The notes under the pieces: model-generated
The model's input: only the letters and a program-made list of their open reading frames with translations
Told to the model about the DNA's origin: nothing
Databases searched by the model: none
Assembly (NCBI RefSeq): GCF_014873145.1
Contig: NZ_JADBEK010000001.1
Span: 12,524,001-12,588,000 of the forward strand
Direction of reading: 5' to 3'
DNA from: Nonomuraea angiospora
GTDB taxonomy: Bacteria; Actinomycetota; Actinomycetes; Streptosporangiales; Streptosporangiaceae
Length of the DNA stretch: 64,000 bases
Part shown: positions 33,356-41,971 of the stretch, in pieces
Layout of the letters: each line of letters opens with the position of its first letter
Numbering within the stretch: the first letter of the stretch is position 1
Made by a program: the position numbers and the translations under genes

Positions 33356-34963
33356 GTGACGTTGGGCATGTCGTTCCCGGAGATCGTCGTGGTGCTGGGC
33401 GCCGCGCTGCTGGTGGTCGCTCGCCGGCTCCCGTCCCGTGCCCGCCGGCCGGCCACGATGGGCGCGGCGGCGGTTGTGCTGCTGTCCGCGACGGCGCTGG
33501 TCCTGGCCGGGGTGCGCTGGCAGTTCGTGCCGGTTCTCGCGGGAGCCGCCATGCTGCTGTCGTTCACCCTCCCCACGCTGCTGCGCCGGTCCGCAAGCCG
33601 GCCCGCGTGGCGGTCCGCAAGCCGGCCCGCGTGGCGGTCCGTGTGGTGGCTCGGGTGGCGGCCCACGCGTCGGCCCGTGTGGTGGCTCGGGTGGCGGTCC
33701 GCGAGTCGGCCCGCGTGGTGGCTCGGGCACCGGCCCGGGCACCGGCCCGCGCACCGGCCCGCGTGGCGGGCTCCGTGGTGGCTGGCGTTGCCCGGGTGGG
33801 CGGCGTGCGCGGGCCTCGTCGCCGCGGGTCCGGTGGCGGCGTGGGCGTTTCCGGTGCCCGATTTCCCCGAGCCGTCGGGCCGGTTCCCGGTCGGCACCCT
33901 TGTGATGGAGTGGACCGATCCGGCGCGTCCGGAGCCCGCGACCTCCGCCCCCGATGACCGGCGCACGGTGGTCGTCCAGTTCTGGTACCCGGCGCGGGGG
34001 AGCGCCACAGGCACCACGCGGTCTCAGTATCTCGGACGTACGGTGCGGGAGGCGCGCGTCGTCTCCCACGCCGCGGCCGACTACCTCGGAGTGCCTGGCT
34101 TCCTGTTCGACGGAGCCTCGACCGCCCGCACCCGCTCGGTGCCGGGTGCCGCCGTGGCCGGGGCGGGAGGACGGTTCCCCGTGGTGCTGTTCTCTCCGGG
34201 ACTCGGGGGAGTGCGCACCCAGAACACCGCCTGGGCGGAGGAGCTGGCCAGTCTCGGCTACGTCGTGGTGGCCCTCGACCACCCGTACGACTCCGCCGCC
34301 GTCGTCCTCACCGGCGGCCGGACGATCCGCACCAGGGTCGCCGCGACCGGGGACGAGCGGGAGGACGAGCGGCGGGCGGCCGGCTGGACGGCGGTGCGCG
34401 CCGACGACCTCGGTTTCGTCCTCACCCAGCTGGGCCGCCTCGACCGAGGTGAGATCGCAGGCCCGCTGAGCGGTCGCCTCGACACCGCTCGGGCCGCGGT
34501 GACCGGCCACTCGATCGGTGGGGCCGCCGCGTTGGTGGCGGCCCGTCAGGATCCCCGGTTCGCGGCGGTCATCGACCTGGACGGCGCTCCCCACGACCCC
34601 GAGCCGCGGCCCTTCCGCCAACCGGTGCTCGCGCTCACCCACCCGGTAGACCCGGCGGACAACCCGACCTACATCCCCCGCCTCACGCAGGTGCTCGACC
34701 TCAGCACCGCCACGAGTTACCGGCTCACCGTTCCGGGGACGTCGCATCTGACGTTCACGGACGCGCCGCTCTACCTTCCGCCCGTGCCCGCGCTGGCCGG
34801 GTCGCTGGGCCGTACCGAAGGGCTGCGCATCACGGCCGCCACCAGCGCCGCGTTCCTCGACGCGACGTTACGCGGCAAGCCAGGCGATCTCGCCGCGCGG
34901 CTGTCACCGTACGGCGACCTCACCGTCCACCACGCGGACAGCGAGGTACGATCCGACGGGTGA
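33356..34963 (+). CDS. Membrane-anchored alpha/beta-hydrolase (PAF-acetylhydrolase-like)
   Basis: 535 residues from GTG 33356 (an ATG at 33368 is equally possible). Three or four hydrophobic helices lie in the first ~170 residues. They are interrupted by a Trp/Arg-rich stretch (~80-140, WRSASRPA and WWLGWR repeats). The external hydrolase domain follows: VVVQFWYPAR, FSPGLGG (oxyanion), nucleophile GHSIGG and a late TSHLTFTD holding the catalytic His. The pattern matches dienelactone hydrolase/PAF-acetylhydrolase relatives. The stop overlaps the next start (GTGA). Confidence 0.8.
   Translation: MTLGMSFPEIVVVLGAALLVVARRLPSRARRPATMGAAAVVLLSATALVLAGVRWQFVPVLAGAAMLLSFTLPTLLRRSASRPAWRSASRPAWRSVWWLGWRPTRRPVWWLGWRSASRPAWWLGHRPGHRPAHRPAWRAPWWLALPGWAACAGLVAAGPVAAWAFPVPDFPEPSGRFPVGTLVMEWTDPARPEPATSAPDDRRTVVVQFWYPARGSATGTTRSQYLGRTVREARVVSHAAADYLGVPGFLFDGASTARTRSVPGAAVAGAGGRFPVVLFSPGLGGVRTQNTAWAEELASLGYVVVALDHPYDSAAVVLTGGRTIRTRVAATGDEREDERRAAGWTAVRADDLGFVLTQLGRLDRGEIAGPLSGRLDTARAAVTGHSIGGAAALVAARQDPRFAAVIDLDGAPHDPEPRPFRQPVLALTHPVDPADNPTYIPRLTQVLDLSTATSYRLTVPGTSHLTFTDAPLYLPPVPALAGSLGRTEGLRITAATSAAFLDATLRGKPGDLAARLSPYGDLTVHHADSEVRSDG
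33588..33778 (+). repeat. In-frame repeat tract inside the hydrolase gene
   Basis: Two exact 24-bp units (33588-33611, 33612-33635) followed by degenerate copies to about 33778. All keep the frame and encode basic, Trp-rich segments (SRPAWR, WWLGWR, HRPGHRPA) between predicted membrane helices. Confidence 0.8.
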
Positions 34964-35514
34964 ACGGGCAGCGCTGGACCGACTACCTCTACGAGCGACA
35001 CCCGCCGGCCCGGCTGCACGCGTGGGCGCGCGAGCTGGCCTACTTCCGCTTCTGCCGCGCGTACGGCGGGCACGCCAACGACGGCGACCAACTGCTGGCC
35101 GGGCTGCGCGTCGAGACGCAGAACGACCTCGTGCGGACGCTGTCCACGCTCGGCGTGCCCGTGACATGGCTCGACCCCGACACCCCTCGGCCGGTCCCCG
35201 GCGTCGCCTACGCCGCGGCCGAGTTCGCCCGCTTCCCGGCCGCCATGCCGCGCTTCCCCGGGATCGGGCAACCGGGGCACGTGGAGATCGCCGGGCAACG
35301 CGCCCACGTCTGGTCGCACGGGGATCGGCTGGACCTCAGCGTGGCCGACACCGTCGATCCCTACAACGTCAGCGATGCCGCGGTCGCTTCAGCCAAGGCG
35401 ATCGAGGCGCTGCTGGCTCCGATCGCGGGCCAGGTCGTGGACCCGCCGCAGGATGACAGGAACTGCGTATGTCCTCGCTATTACCCGGATCTCTGGTCCG
35501 ATCGGCGAGGGTGA
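34960..35514 (+). CDS. Hypothetical protein coupled to the hydrolase
   Basis: 184 residues starting GTG at 34960, overlapping the hydrolase stop by four bases. It contains YLYERHPPARLHAWARELAYFRFCRAYGG and a C-terminal CVCPRYYPDLW; there is no signal peptide or membrane helix and I do not recognise the family. Codon use looks like a genuine gene. Two C-terminal cysteines spaced CxC could bind metal. Confidence 0.6.
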   Translation: MNGQRWTDYLYERHPPARLHAWARELAYFRFCRAYGGHANDGDQLLAGLRVETQNDLVRTLSTLGVPVTWLDPDTPRPVPGVAYAAAEFARFPAAMPRFPGIGQPGHVEIAGQRAHVWSHGDRLDLSVADTVDPYNVSDAAVASAKAIEALLAPIAGQVVDPPQDDRNCVCPRYYPDLWSDRRG

Positions 35515-35536
35515 CGCGACGGCGAGGCGCGCCCGC

Positions 35537-35737
35537 GCTGCCGGGCCGATCGGTTGGCGATCCTGCTCGTGCTGCCGGATCGGTCAGCTGGCGATCTGGG
35601 TCGCGCCGGTGGGTGGGTCGGTTGGCGGTGTGGGTCGCGCCGGGCGGTCAGCTGGCGGTTCGGAGGCGCGCCGTTGGGCCGGTCGATTGGTGGTGGGGGT
35701 CGTGTCGTCGGGGTGGTCAGCTGGCGATGCGGGTCGT
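35537..35737. repeat. Six ~34-bp tandem units spanning the GlxA-type gene stop codon
   Basis: Units begin at about 35537, 35571, 35605, 35639 (31 bp), 35670 and 35704, with the shared core GGTCAGCTGGCGATSTGGGTCG. The last unit contains the stop and final codons (RIAS-stop) of the regulator gene at 35717; the others extend past its end. It is another case of a gene end copied downstream. Confidence 0.8.
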
Positions 35738-36694
35738 GCCTGCCCGTTCGTGGAATGTTCGGCGGTAGGCGGTGGGGGATACCCCGACGATCCGGGCGAA
35801 GTGTGCTCGCAGGCTGGCCGGGCCGCCGAACCCGCAGCTGTCGGCGATCCATCCGATCGGCCGGTCACTGGTCTCCAGGAATTGCTGGGCACGGCGTACC
35901 CGTTGCTGCAGCAGCCAGCGCAGCGGCGACATCCCGAGCGCCTCGGCGAACCGGCGTTCGACGGTGCGCACGCTGACATTGGCCTGGGCGGCCAGGTCGG
36001 CGATGGACAGCGGCAGATGCAGATGCTCGGTGGCCCAGTCCAGCAGGGCCGCCAGCCAGTCGTCTCGGACCACGGGCGAGGCAGGGCGGTGGTACTGGGC
36101 CTGCCCGCCGTCCCGGTGCGGCGGGGTGACCAGGCGGCGGGCCAGTTCGGCGGCCACTGCGGCGCCGTGGTCGACCCGTACGACGTGCAGGCAGGCGTCG
36201 ATCCCGGCCACCGTCCCCGCGGAGGTGATCACGTTGGCGTCCTCCACGTAGAGCACGGACGGGTCGACCCGGACGGCGGGATAGCGGCGGCTCAGCTCCT
36301 CCGCGTGCAGCCAGTGGGTGGTCGCCCGGCGCCCGTCGAGCACTCCGGCGGCGGCCAGGACGAAGGCGCCGGAACAGATGGACAGGATCCGGATCCCCCG
36401 CCGGTACGCCTCCCGGACGACGTCCACCAACTCCGCCGGCGGGTCGTCGTGCACATTGGTGCAGGCCGGGATGACGAGGGTGTCCGTCGAGTCCAGATTC
36501 CACCCGCCGCTCACCGGGGCGAGGGTGAATCCGGGGCTCAGCCGCACCGGCGCGTCCCCGACCGGGACCGCCGAGAACTGGTACCACGGATCGGCCAGGT
36601 GCGGCCGGTCGACGCCGAAGACCTGACACGGGACGGCTGCTTCGAAGATCGGCATGTCGTCGGTGACGGCCATGACGACGCGATGGGCGCGCAT
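35717..36694 (-). CDS. GlxA-family transcriptional regulator (DJ-1/PfpI plus AraC domains)
   Basis: 325 residues. The N-terminal DJ-1/PfpI-like domain has ILSICSGAFVLAAAGVLDGRRATTHW (nucleophile-elbow Cys retained). The C-terminal AraC domain runs from LSIADLAAQANVSVRTVERRFAEALG to IADSCGFGGPASLRAHFARIVGVSPTAYRR. It is divergent from the saccharopine-dehydrogenase-like gene 98 bp away and probably controls it. Confidence 0.92.
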   Translation of the reverse strand: MRAHRVVMAVTDDMPIFEAAVPCQVFGVDRPHLADPWYQFSAVPVGDAPVRLSPGFTLAPVSGGWNLDSTDTLVIPACTNVHDDPPAELVDVVREAYRRGIRILSICSGAFVLAAAGVLDGRRATTHWLHAEELSRRYPAVRVDPSVLYVEDANVITSAGTVAGIDACLHVVRVDHGAAVAAELARRLVTPPHRDGGQAQYHRPASPVVRDDWLAALLDWATEHLHLPLSIADLAAQANVSVRTVERRFAEALGMSPLRWLLQQRVRRAQQFLETSDRPIGWIADSCGFGGPASLRAHFARIVGVSPTAYRRTFHERAGTTRIAS

Positions 36695-36792
36695 GTCGCG
36701 AATCTAGCGCACGTTGACGTATGCGACGGTGGCCCCCGGCGACACCGTTCAGCAAGATCGGAAGGAGCCCTTGAACAGCTGAAGGAGATCTG

Positions 36793-37851
36793 ATGACGGA
36801 GTTCGCCGGCCGGTCCGGACGCGGAAGCGTGAAGCCGGTGGTGGCGGTGTTCGGCGCCTACGGGCACACCGCCCGGTTCGTGACGGCGGAGCTGCTGGAG
36901 CGTGGTTGGACGCCGGTGCTGTCCGGGCGGGACGCGGTGAAGCTGGAAGCTGCCGCCGCCCACCCCGGCGTGGAGTGGAGGATCGCCTCGGTCGACGACC
37001 CGGCCTCGCTCGACCGCGCGATCGCCGGCACGGCAGCGGTGATCAACTGTGCCGGGCCGTTCGGCGACACCGCGCCGCCGTTGATCGAGGCCGCGCTGCG
37101 CGCCGGGATCCACTACCTGGACGTCACCGGAGAGACCCTGGTCGCGATGAGCACTTTCGACACCTACCGGGATGACCCGCGGGTGAAGGAGGCGGGCATC
37201 GTGGTGGCGCCGGTGATGGCGTTCTACGGCGCGCTGGGGGACCTGCTCGCGACCGTCGCGATGGGTGACTGGCCGGCGGCCGACGAGATCTCGATCGCGG
37301 TGGCCCTGGACAGCTGGCACCCGACCCGGGGCACCGTGCTGGCCGGGCAGCGCCGGGCCGGGCGGCGCGTGGTCTTCTCCGACCACCACCTGCAGGTCGT
37401 CGCGGGCGACGAGCCGCAGCCGAAGGGGACCTGGACCTTCGCCGAACCGTTCGGGACCCAGGACGTCGTGGGGCAGTTCTCCAACGCCGACGTGATCACC
37501 GTCTCCCGCCACCTGGACACCCCGCGGATCGACGCCTTCCTGAACGTCGCCCCGCTGAAGGACCTCGGCGACCCGGAGACCAAGGGACCGCAGGCGGCCG
37601 ACGCCGACGGGCGATCGGCCCAGGTCTTCCTGGTCGAGGTCGTCGTCCGCCGGGGGGAGGAGCGGCGGCGGGTGGCGGCGCGTGGACGTGACATCTACGC
37701 CATCACCGCGCCGATCGTGGTGGAGGCCGCCGAACGCATCCTGACCGGCCGCGGCCGGGCGACCGGGGTCGTCACCGCCGGGGAGATCTTCGACGCCGAG
37801 GACTTCCTGCGGTCCCTCCCGCTGGACGAACTGTCGCTGGGCGGTGAATGA
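36793..37851 (+). CDS. Saccharopine dehydrogenase-like NAD(P)-binding protein
   Basis: 352 residues; ATG with AAGGAG six bases upstream. Rossmann fold VVAVFGAYGHTARFVTAELLERG, then INCAGPFGDTAPPLIEAALRAGIHYLDVTGE, the conserved core of saccharopine dehydrogenase-family proteins (also trans-acting enoyl reductases). The true substrate is unknown. Likely target of the divergent GlxA-type regulator. Confidence 0.85.
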   Translation: MTEFAGRSGRGSVKPVVAVFGAYGHTARFVTAELLERGWTPVLSGRDAVKLEAAAAHPGVEWRIASVDDPASLDRAIAGTAAVINCAGPFGDTAPPLIEAALRAGIHYLDVTGETLVAMSTFDTYRDDPRVKEAGIVVAPVMAFYGALGDLLATVAMGDWPAADEISIAVALDSWHPTRGTVLAGQRRAGRRVVFSDHHLQVVAGDEPQPKGTWTFAEPFGTQDVVGQFSNADVITVSRHLDTPRIDAFLNVAPLKDLGDPETKGPQAADADGRSAQVFLVEVVVRRGEERRRVAARGRDIYAITAPIVVEAAERILTGRGRATGVVTAGEIFDAEDFLRSLPLDELSLGGE

Positions 37852-37980
37852 AATGCCACGCCCCTCTTGAGATCGACGTGCGCGGATGCCGACGGATTCT
37901 CCCCAGTGTCGTGAGTCGTAAGAACGCCTGAGATTGCCGCCGCCTATGACCAGCAGGTTGCTGCGGTCCTGGCCCTGCGG

Positions 37981-38080
37981 CATGCGGGCGAACGGCATGC
38001 GGGCGAACGGCATGCGGGCGAACGGCATGCGGGCGAACGGCATGCGGGCCAACGGCATGCGGGCCAACGGCATGCGCCGG
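37981..38080. repeat. Six 15-bp tandem units
   Basis: CATGCGGGCGAACGG repeated from 37981 to 38070; the last two units change GCGAA to GCCAA, and a broken unit follows to 38080. Each unit holds the palindrome GCATGC. Open in several frames but with no credible gene around it. Confidence 0.95.
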
Positions 38081-38101
38081 ACCAGCAACCGGTCGCCGGG
38101 C

Positions 38102-38320
38102 TCGTGTGTCGGTTTCGGGCTGGGATCGTTCACGGCCGCGAGCGGAAGGTGCGGGCTCGAGTGTCGGTTTCGGGCTGGGGGCCGTTCAGGGCTGCGGACG
38201 GTGGGTCCGGGGTCGTGTGTCGGTTTGGCTGGATTGTTCACGGCCGCGAGCGGGGGGATCCGGAGTGGTGTGCCGGCTTCGTGCTCGGACCGCTCACAGT
38301 CACGAGCGCGAGATCCGGGC
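38102..38320. repeat. Four degenerate ~55-bp units in a gene-free stretch
   Basis: Copies beginning near 38102, 38157, 38213 and 38266 share TGTSGGTTTCGGGCTGG then CGTTCACGGCCGCGAGCGG. Together with the 15-bp array they fill most of the 631-bp gap (37852-38482) between the dehydrogenase-like and glutamine-synthetase-like genes; no gene is seen there. Confidence 0.7.
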
Positions 38321-38482
38321 CGTTGGTACGAGTCTGCTCGTCTCCCACCGGCTCGGCTTCGTACGCGATGCGGATCCTATCGTGGTCCTCTCCGGCGGCG
38401 TGATCATCGGATGCCGACGGCACACGGACCCGACGGGACCTGCCGCCGCCTGTTCACTCCAGGTATCCGGCCACGCGGCGGC

Positions 38483-39868
38483 TCAGTACAGCCAGCGATA
38501 GGAGCGGACCACGTCCGCCGCGTCGCGGTCGGCTGCCCGGGCGGCGTCCGAGACGCGTACCGCGCGGAAGGCGTCGGCCAGTTCCTCGCCCAGCGCGGAC
38601 CGGATGCGCTCGTTGGTCAGCAGCGCGCCGAGCTGCTCCTCGACGGTGGTGGGCAGCCGGCGGATGCCGCGTTCGGCCCGCCGTTCGTCGGTCCAGGTGC
38701 CGGGGTCCTCCTGCACCGGGTCTGGGGGTGTGAGACCGTCCTCGATGCCGGCGAGGCCCGCGGCGATCACGGTGGCGAGCGCGAGGTACGGGTTGGCCGA
38801 GGCGTCCGACGGCTTGAGCTCGATGTTGGCGTGCCCGGCGCCGAGCAGGGGAGTGGCCGGTACGAGCCGCAGCGCCGCCTCCCGGTTCTCCACGCCCCAG
38901 AACGTGTACGCGCCGGACCAGTAACCGGGCCGCAGCCGCTGCAGCGAGGACAGGCTGGGCGCGGTGACGGCCACGACGGCGGGCAGGTCGCGCAGCAGGC
39001 CGGCCAGGTAGGCGCCGCCGTCGGCGGTCATGCCCGCGGGTCCGTCGCCGCCGGACAGCAGGTTCGTCCCGGCGCGGTACAGCGAGGTGTGCAGATGCCA
39101 GCCGTTGCCCACCTGCCCGAGGGTGACCAAGGGGGCGAAGCTCGCCCGCAGGCCATGGGCGCGGGCGGCCGCGTGTACGGTCTGCCGGGCCAGCAGTTGC
39201 CGGTCGGCGGCGGTCACCGGGTCGGCGGGCGCGATGTTGAACTCGAACTGCCCCGGGCCGTACTCCCCGTGGAACTGGCCGACGGGCACGCCGTTGCGGT
39301 CGAGGTCCCGCAGCAGCTGCTCGGCGAAGGCGTCGACGGCCAGCATCTTGGCCGGCCCGTAGGAAGGCCCCTCGTAGACGGGGCGTACGTCGTCGCCGTC
39401 GCCCCCCTCCGCCCGGCTGAGGTGGAACTCCATCTCGTAGCCGGCCAGGAAGTCCAGCCCGAGAGCCGCAGCCCGGGAGACCTGGCGCTCCAGCACGCCG
39501 CGCTGGTCGTACGGCCACGCCGAACCATCTGCCCCGACCTGCCGTCCCGGCACCCACGCGAACCCGGGCTGACCGGCGAGCCGGACCAGCCGGTCGGCGA
39601 CCGGTATCAGCCGGATGTCGCCCGAGGGGGTGCCCAGCGGGGGATGCCCGAAGGTGATGCCGTCGTGGGAGTCGAACACCGCGAACAGCGGCGTGACACC
39701 CACCCCCCGCTCGACGGCCGCGCCGAACTGACCGACGGGCACCGTGCGCGACCTGGGGATGCCGTTGTTGTCGGCCCAGACGATCGTGACGCCGACGACA
39801 CCAGCTTCGGTCAGGTCCAGATCGTCCGTGCCGGCCTGTGGCTCGCCGGCGGTCATCTGGTCGAGCAT
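38483..39868 (-). CDS. Glutamine synthetase-family ligase (gamma-glutamylpolyamine synthetase-like)
   Basis: 461 residues from the ATG at 39868, where GAGGGG sits six bases upstream; 13 residues longer is possible. It has the catalytic-barrel motifs of the GS superfamily: FLAGYEMEFHLSR (metal Glu), HGEYGPGQFEFN, GNGWHLHTSLY, and the C-terminal LLGAGHANIELKPSDASANPYLALATVIAAGL. The N-terminal beta-grasp is present, but the Tyr adenylation loop of GlnA is absent. Members ligate glutamate to amines (polyamines, ethanolamine); the acceptor here is unknown. Confidence 0.88.
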   Translation of the reverse strand: MLDQMTAGEPQAGTDDLDLTEAGVVGVTIVWADNNGIPRSRTVPVGQFGAAVERGVGVTPLFAVFDSHDGITFGHPPLGTPSGDIRLIPVADRLVRLAGQPGFAWVPGRQVGADGSAWPYDQRGVLERQVSRAAALGLDFLAGYEMEFHLSRAEGGDGDDVRPVYEGPSYGPAKMLAVDAFAEQLLRDLDRNGVPVGQFHGEYGPGQFEFNIAPADPVTAADRQLLARQTVHAAARAHGLRASFAPLVTLGQVGNGWHLHTSLYRAGTNLLSGGDGPAGMTADGGAYLAGLLRDLPAVVAVTAPSLSSLQRLRPGYWSGAYTFWGVENREAALRLVPATPLLGAGHANIELKPSDASANPYLALATVIAAGLAGIEDGLTPPDPVQEDPGTWTDERRAERGIRRLPTTVEEQLGALLTNERIRSALGEELADAFRAVRVSDAARAADRDAADVVRSYRWLY

Positions 39869-40057
39869 CGGCATCCCCTCACGATCGGCCCCACTCCACG
39901 ACCACACCCGAGTGTGTCCCGTTTCGGGGGATAACGCCTGGTCAGAGCGTCGGACGCCGTGCCGTTCGACGCGCGGGTCACTTTATAGACAGCGGACCCA
40001 CGGTCGGCGACGCCACGCCCAAGACCCGCGCGGCGTCCACCCCGATCCGGGCGGCCC

Positions 40058-40992
40058 TCAGGCGAGCGTGCGGACGAGGTGCTCGGCGAGCGCGACGACC
40101 GGGAGGTTCGTGGTGGCGCGCGGGATCACCGGCATGATCGAGGCATCGATGACCCACAGGTTGTCGCTGCCGTGCACGCGTCCGGTGCCGTCCACCCCGA
40201 CGCCCGCCGCCGGGTCGGAGCCGAGCGCGCAGGTGCCCACCGGGTGCCAGTAGTGGGCGGCGGCCGCGCATCGCGGCTCGCGGGCCGGCACTGAACTCGT
40301 CCAGCGCCGGCCCGCTGAACTCGTCCAGCGTTGCCTGAGCAGCGACGCTCCGAGCAGTGACGCTCCGAGCAGTGACGCTCCGAGCAGTGACGCTCCGAGC
40401 AGTGACGCTCCGAGCAGTGACGCTCCGAGCAGTGACGCTCCGAGCAGTGACGCTCCGAGCAGGGGGCGCCGTCGCCGGGAAAGCGGTCATGCTCCGGCGC
40501 AGGCCGATGCTGTGGCGCAGTGCCGGCAGGTCGCTGTCGTTCGCCAGGTGGGCGTGCTCGGTGACGGGTTTGGCGCTGGGGCCGGGGGAGGAGAGCCGGA
40601 GGGTGGCGCTGGGAGCGCGGGGTGAGGCAGGCGGCGGGGAGCACGCAGGTCCAGTCGTTGTCGGTGCGGGTGGTCTGCGGGAGGAGGGGCAGGTCGTACA
40701 GGGCATGGCCGCCGGTCGAGCGGGTCTTGCCGATGACCTGCTCGACCGGCACCGGCCGCAGCCTTCCGTACGCGGTGAGCTGGCGCGCCAGCTCGTCGCT
40801 CGCCGCGAAGCGCAGATCGAGGGTGGGATGGTCGGGCAGGTTGCGGCCGACGCCGGGGAGATCGAGGCAGGGGCGCACGCCGAACGCTGCGCAGCTCGTC
40901 GGCCGGGCCGATCCCTGCGTCAGCAGCACCCCCGGGCTGCCGTAGGCGCCCCCGCAGAGCATGAGCCGGTTGGTCTGGACAAAATCGATGGT
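40058..40992 (-). pseudogene. GMC-family oxidoreductase (choline dehydrogenase-like), truncated and frameshifted
   Basis: Recognisable pieces are MLCGGAYGSPGVLLTQGS and GVRPCLDLPGVGRNLPDHP (middle of a GMC enzyme), then after a frame change and a repeat insertion HYWHPVGTCALGSDP ... NLWVIDASIMPVIPRATTNLPVVALAEH (C-terminal catalytic His region). The N-terminal FAD-binding half is missing upstream of ~40992. A 15-bp repeat array interrupts the body. It cannot make a working flavoenzyme. Confidence 0.8.
40336..40455. repeat. Eight 15-bp tandem units inside the broken GMC gene
   Basis: CGAGCAGTGACGCTC repeated perfectly seven times from 40351 to 40455, preceded by one degenerate unit (40336-40350) and followed by a decayed half unit. 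The length is a multiple of three, so the surrounding frames stay open through it. Confidence 0.95.
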
Positions 40993-41053
40993 ATTTGTTC
41001 GGAGATGCGCTGAATGTCCTGACGGTGGGGGTGTGCTCTGGCAGCATGGCGGC

Positions 41054-41659
41054 GTGCATGTCGGCCATCCCGCGATCCGCGCGCTGCGCGCGGCGGTGTT
41101 CGCGGCTGGCTGCGTGCTGGCCTCCGCCGCCCTGCACGTGCTGGTGGGCGGAGGCGGGATGCGGCCGGGCGGGCTCGCGGCGGCGACGGCGGCGATCTGG
41201 GCCGGTGCCTACCTCTTGGCCGGTCGCCGGCGTGAATGGCCGGAGCTGCTGGCCCTGTGCGCGGTGTGCCAGTACGGCCTGCACCAGCTCTTCTCGGGCG
41301 CTTCTCCGGTGAGCCCCGTCTTCTCCTCCGGCCACGAGCACGGCCCTGGGCTCGCCATGCCGATGATCCACCTGGCCGCGGCGATGTGCTCGAGCTGGTG
41401 ACTGGCGCGTGGCGAGCTGGCCCTGGCGATGCTGCTGCACCTGAACGCCGTGTGCGCGGCAGGCGTGCGTACCCTGCTCGCGGCCGCGATCACCGTCCTG
41501 GCGCCGCTCGCGGTCATCGGGCGTTCCCGGTCCGCGCCGGTGCGGCGGGAGCCGGTCACTCGCGTCCCCGCCCTGCTCGCCGTCGTCGTGCCGCGTCGCG
41601 GACCGCCCGCCTTCCCGGCGGCGCGCGGCTGCCCCGTCTTTCCGGCAGCTCGCGGCTGA
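41054..41659 (+). pseudogene. Small membrane protein of the copper locus, interrupted by a nonsense codon
   Basis: From GTG at 41054 the frame reads HPAIRALRAAVFAAGCVLAS, YGLHQLFSG and MIHLAAAMCSSW, then TGA at 41399-41401, and continues LARGELALAMLLHLNAV to a second stop at 41659. The intact relative at 45441-46001 reads VISAWWLARGESALAALLH at this point, so a Trp codon TGG has become TGA. The family is a four- to five-helix membrane protein with conserved His residues near helix ends; function unknown. The end of the gene merges into 27-bp repeats. Confidence 0.75.
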
Positions 41660-41855
41660 CCGGCCTTCCCGGTGGCGCACGGCTGACCCGTCTTCCCGGC
41701 GGCCTGTGGCTGACCGGCCTTGCCGGCGGCGCACGGCTGACCCGTCTTCCTGGCGGCCTGTGGCTGACCGGCCTTGCCGGCGGCGCACGGCTGACCCGTC
41801 TTCCCGGCAGCCTGTGGCTGACCGGCCTTCCCGGCGGCCTGTGGCTGACCTGCGG
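41604..41855. repeat. 27-bp tandem array spanning a stop codon, with 54-bp higher-order pattern
   Basis: About nine 27-bp units. From 41658 they alternate between GACCGGCCTTSCCGG-type and GACCCGTCTTCCCGG-type units, making a 54-bp super-repeat. The unit ending at 41657 and the next one share the stop codon (41657-41659) of the preceding broken gene. Reading frames through it give 9-residue repeats on both strands, with no start or ribosome site. The rest of the gap to 41971 shows nothing else. Confidence 0.88.
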
Positions 41856-41971
41856 GCCCGCGAACGCCTGATCCGGCCCCTCCCCGACAAACGCCTGATC
41901 CGGTGCCTCTCCGACAGGCGCCATGACCTTCTCCGGCGTGCAGCCGGGACCCGTGACTTCGGAGTTCACCC

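Noticed and set aside
37934..39934. A 666-codon plus-strand frame starting with MRANG repeats
   Set aside because: It lies antisense to the glutamine-synthetase-like gene and begins in the 15-bp array; no family features.
41604..41855. CRISPR array
   Set aside because: Units are directly adjacent with no spacers, and no cas genes are present. The same holds for the other arrays.
41236..41871. A leucine-rich-repeat-like protein encoded by the 27-bp array
   Set aside because: The frame overlaps the membrane-protein pseudogene, lacks a ribosome site and only mimics LRRs because the unit is 27 bp.
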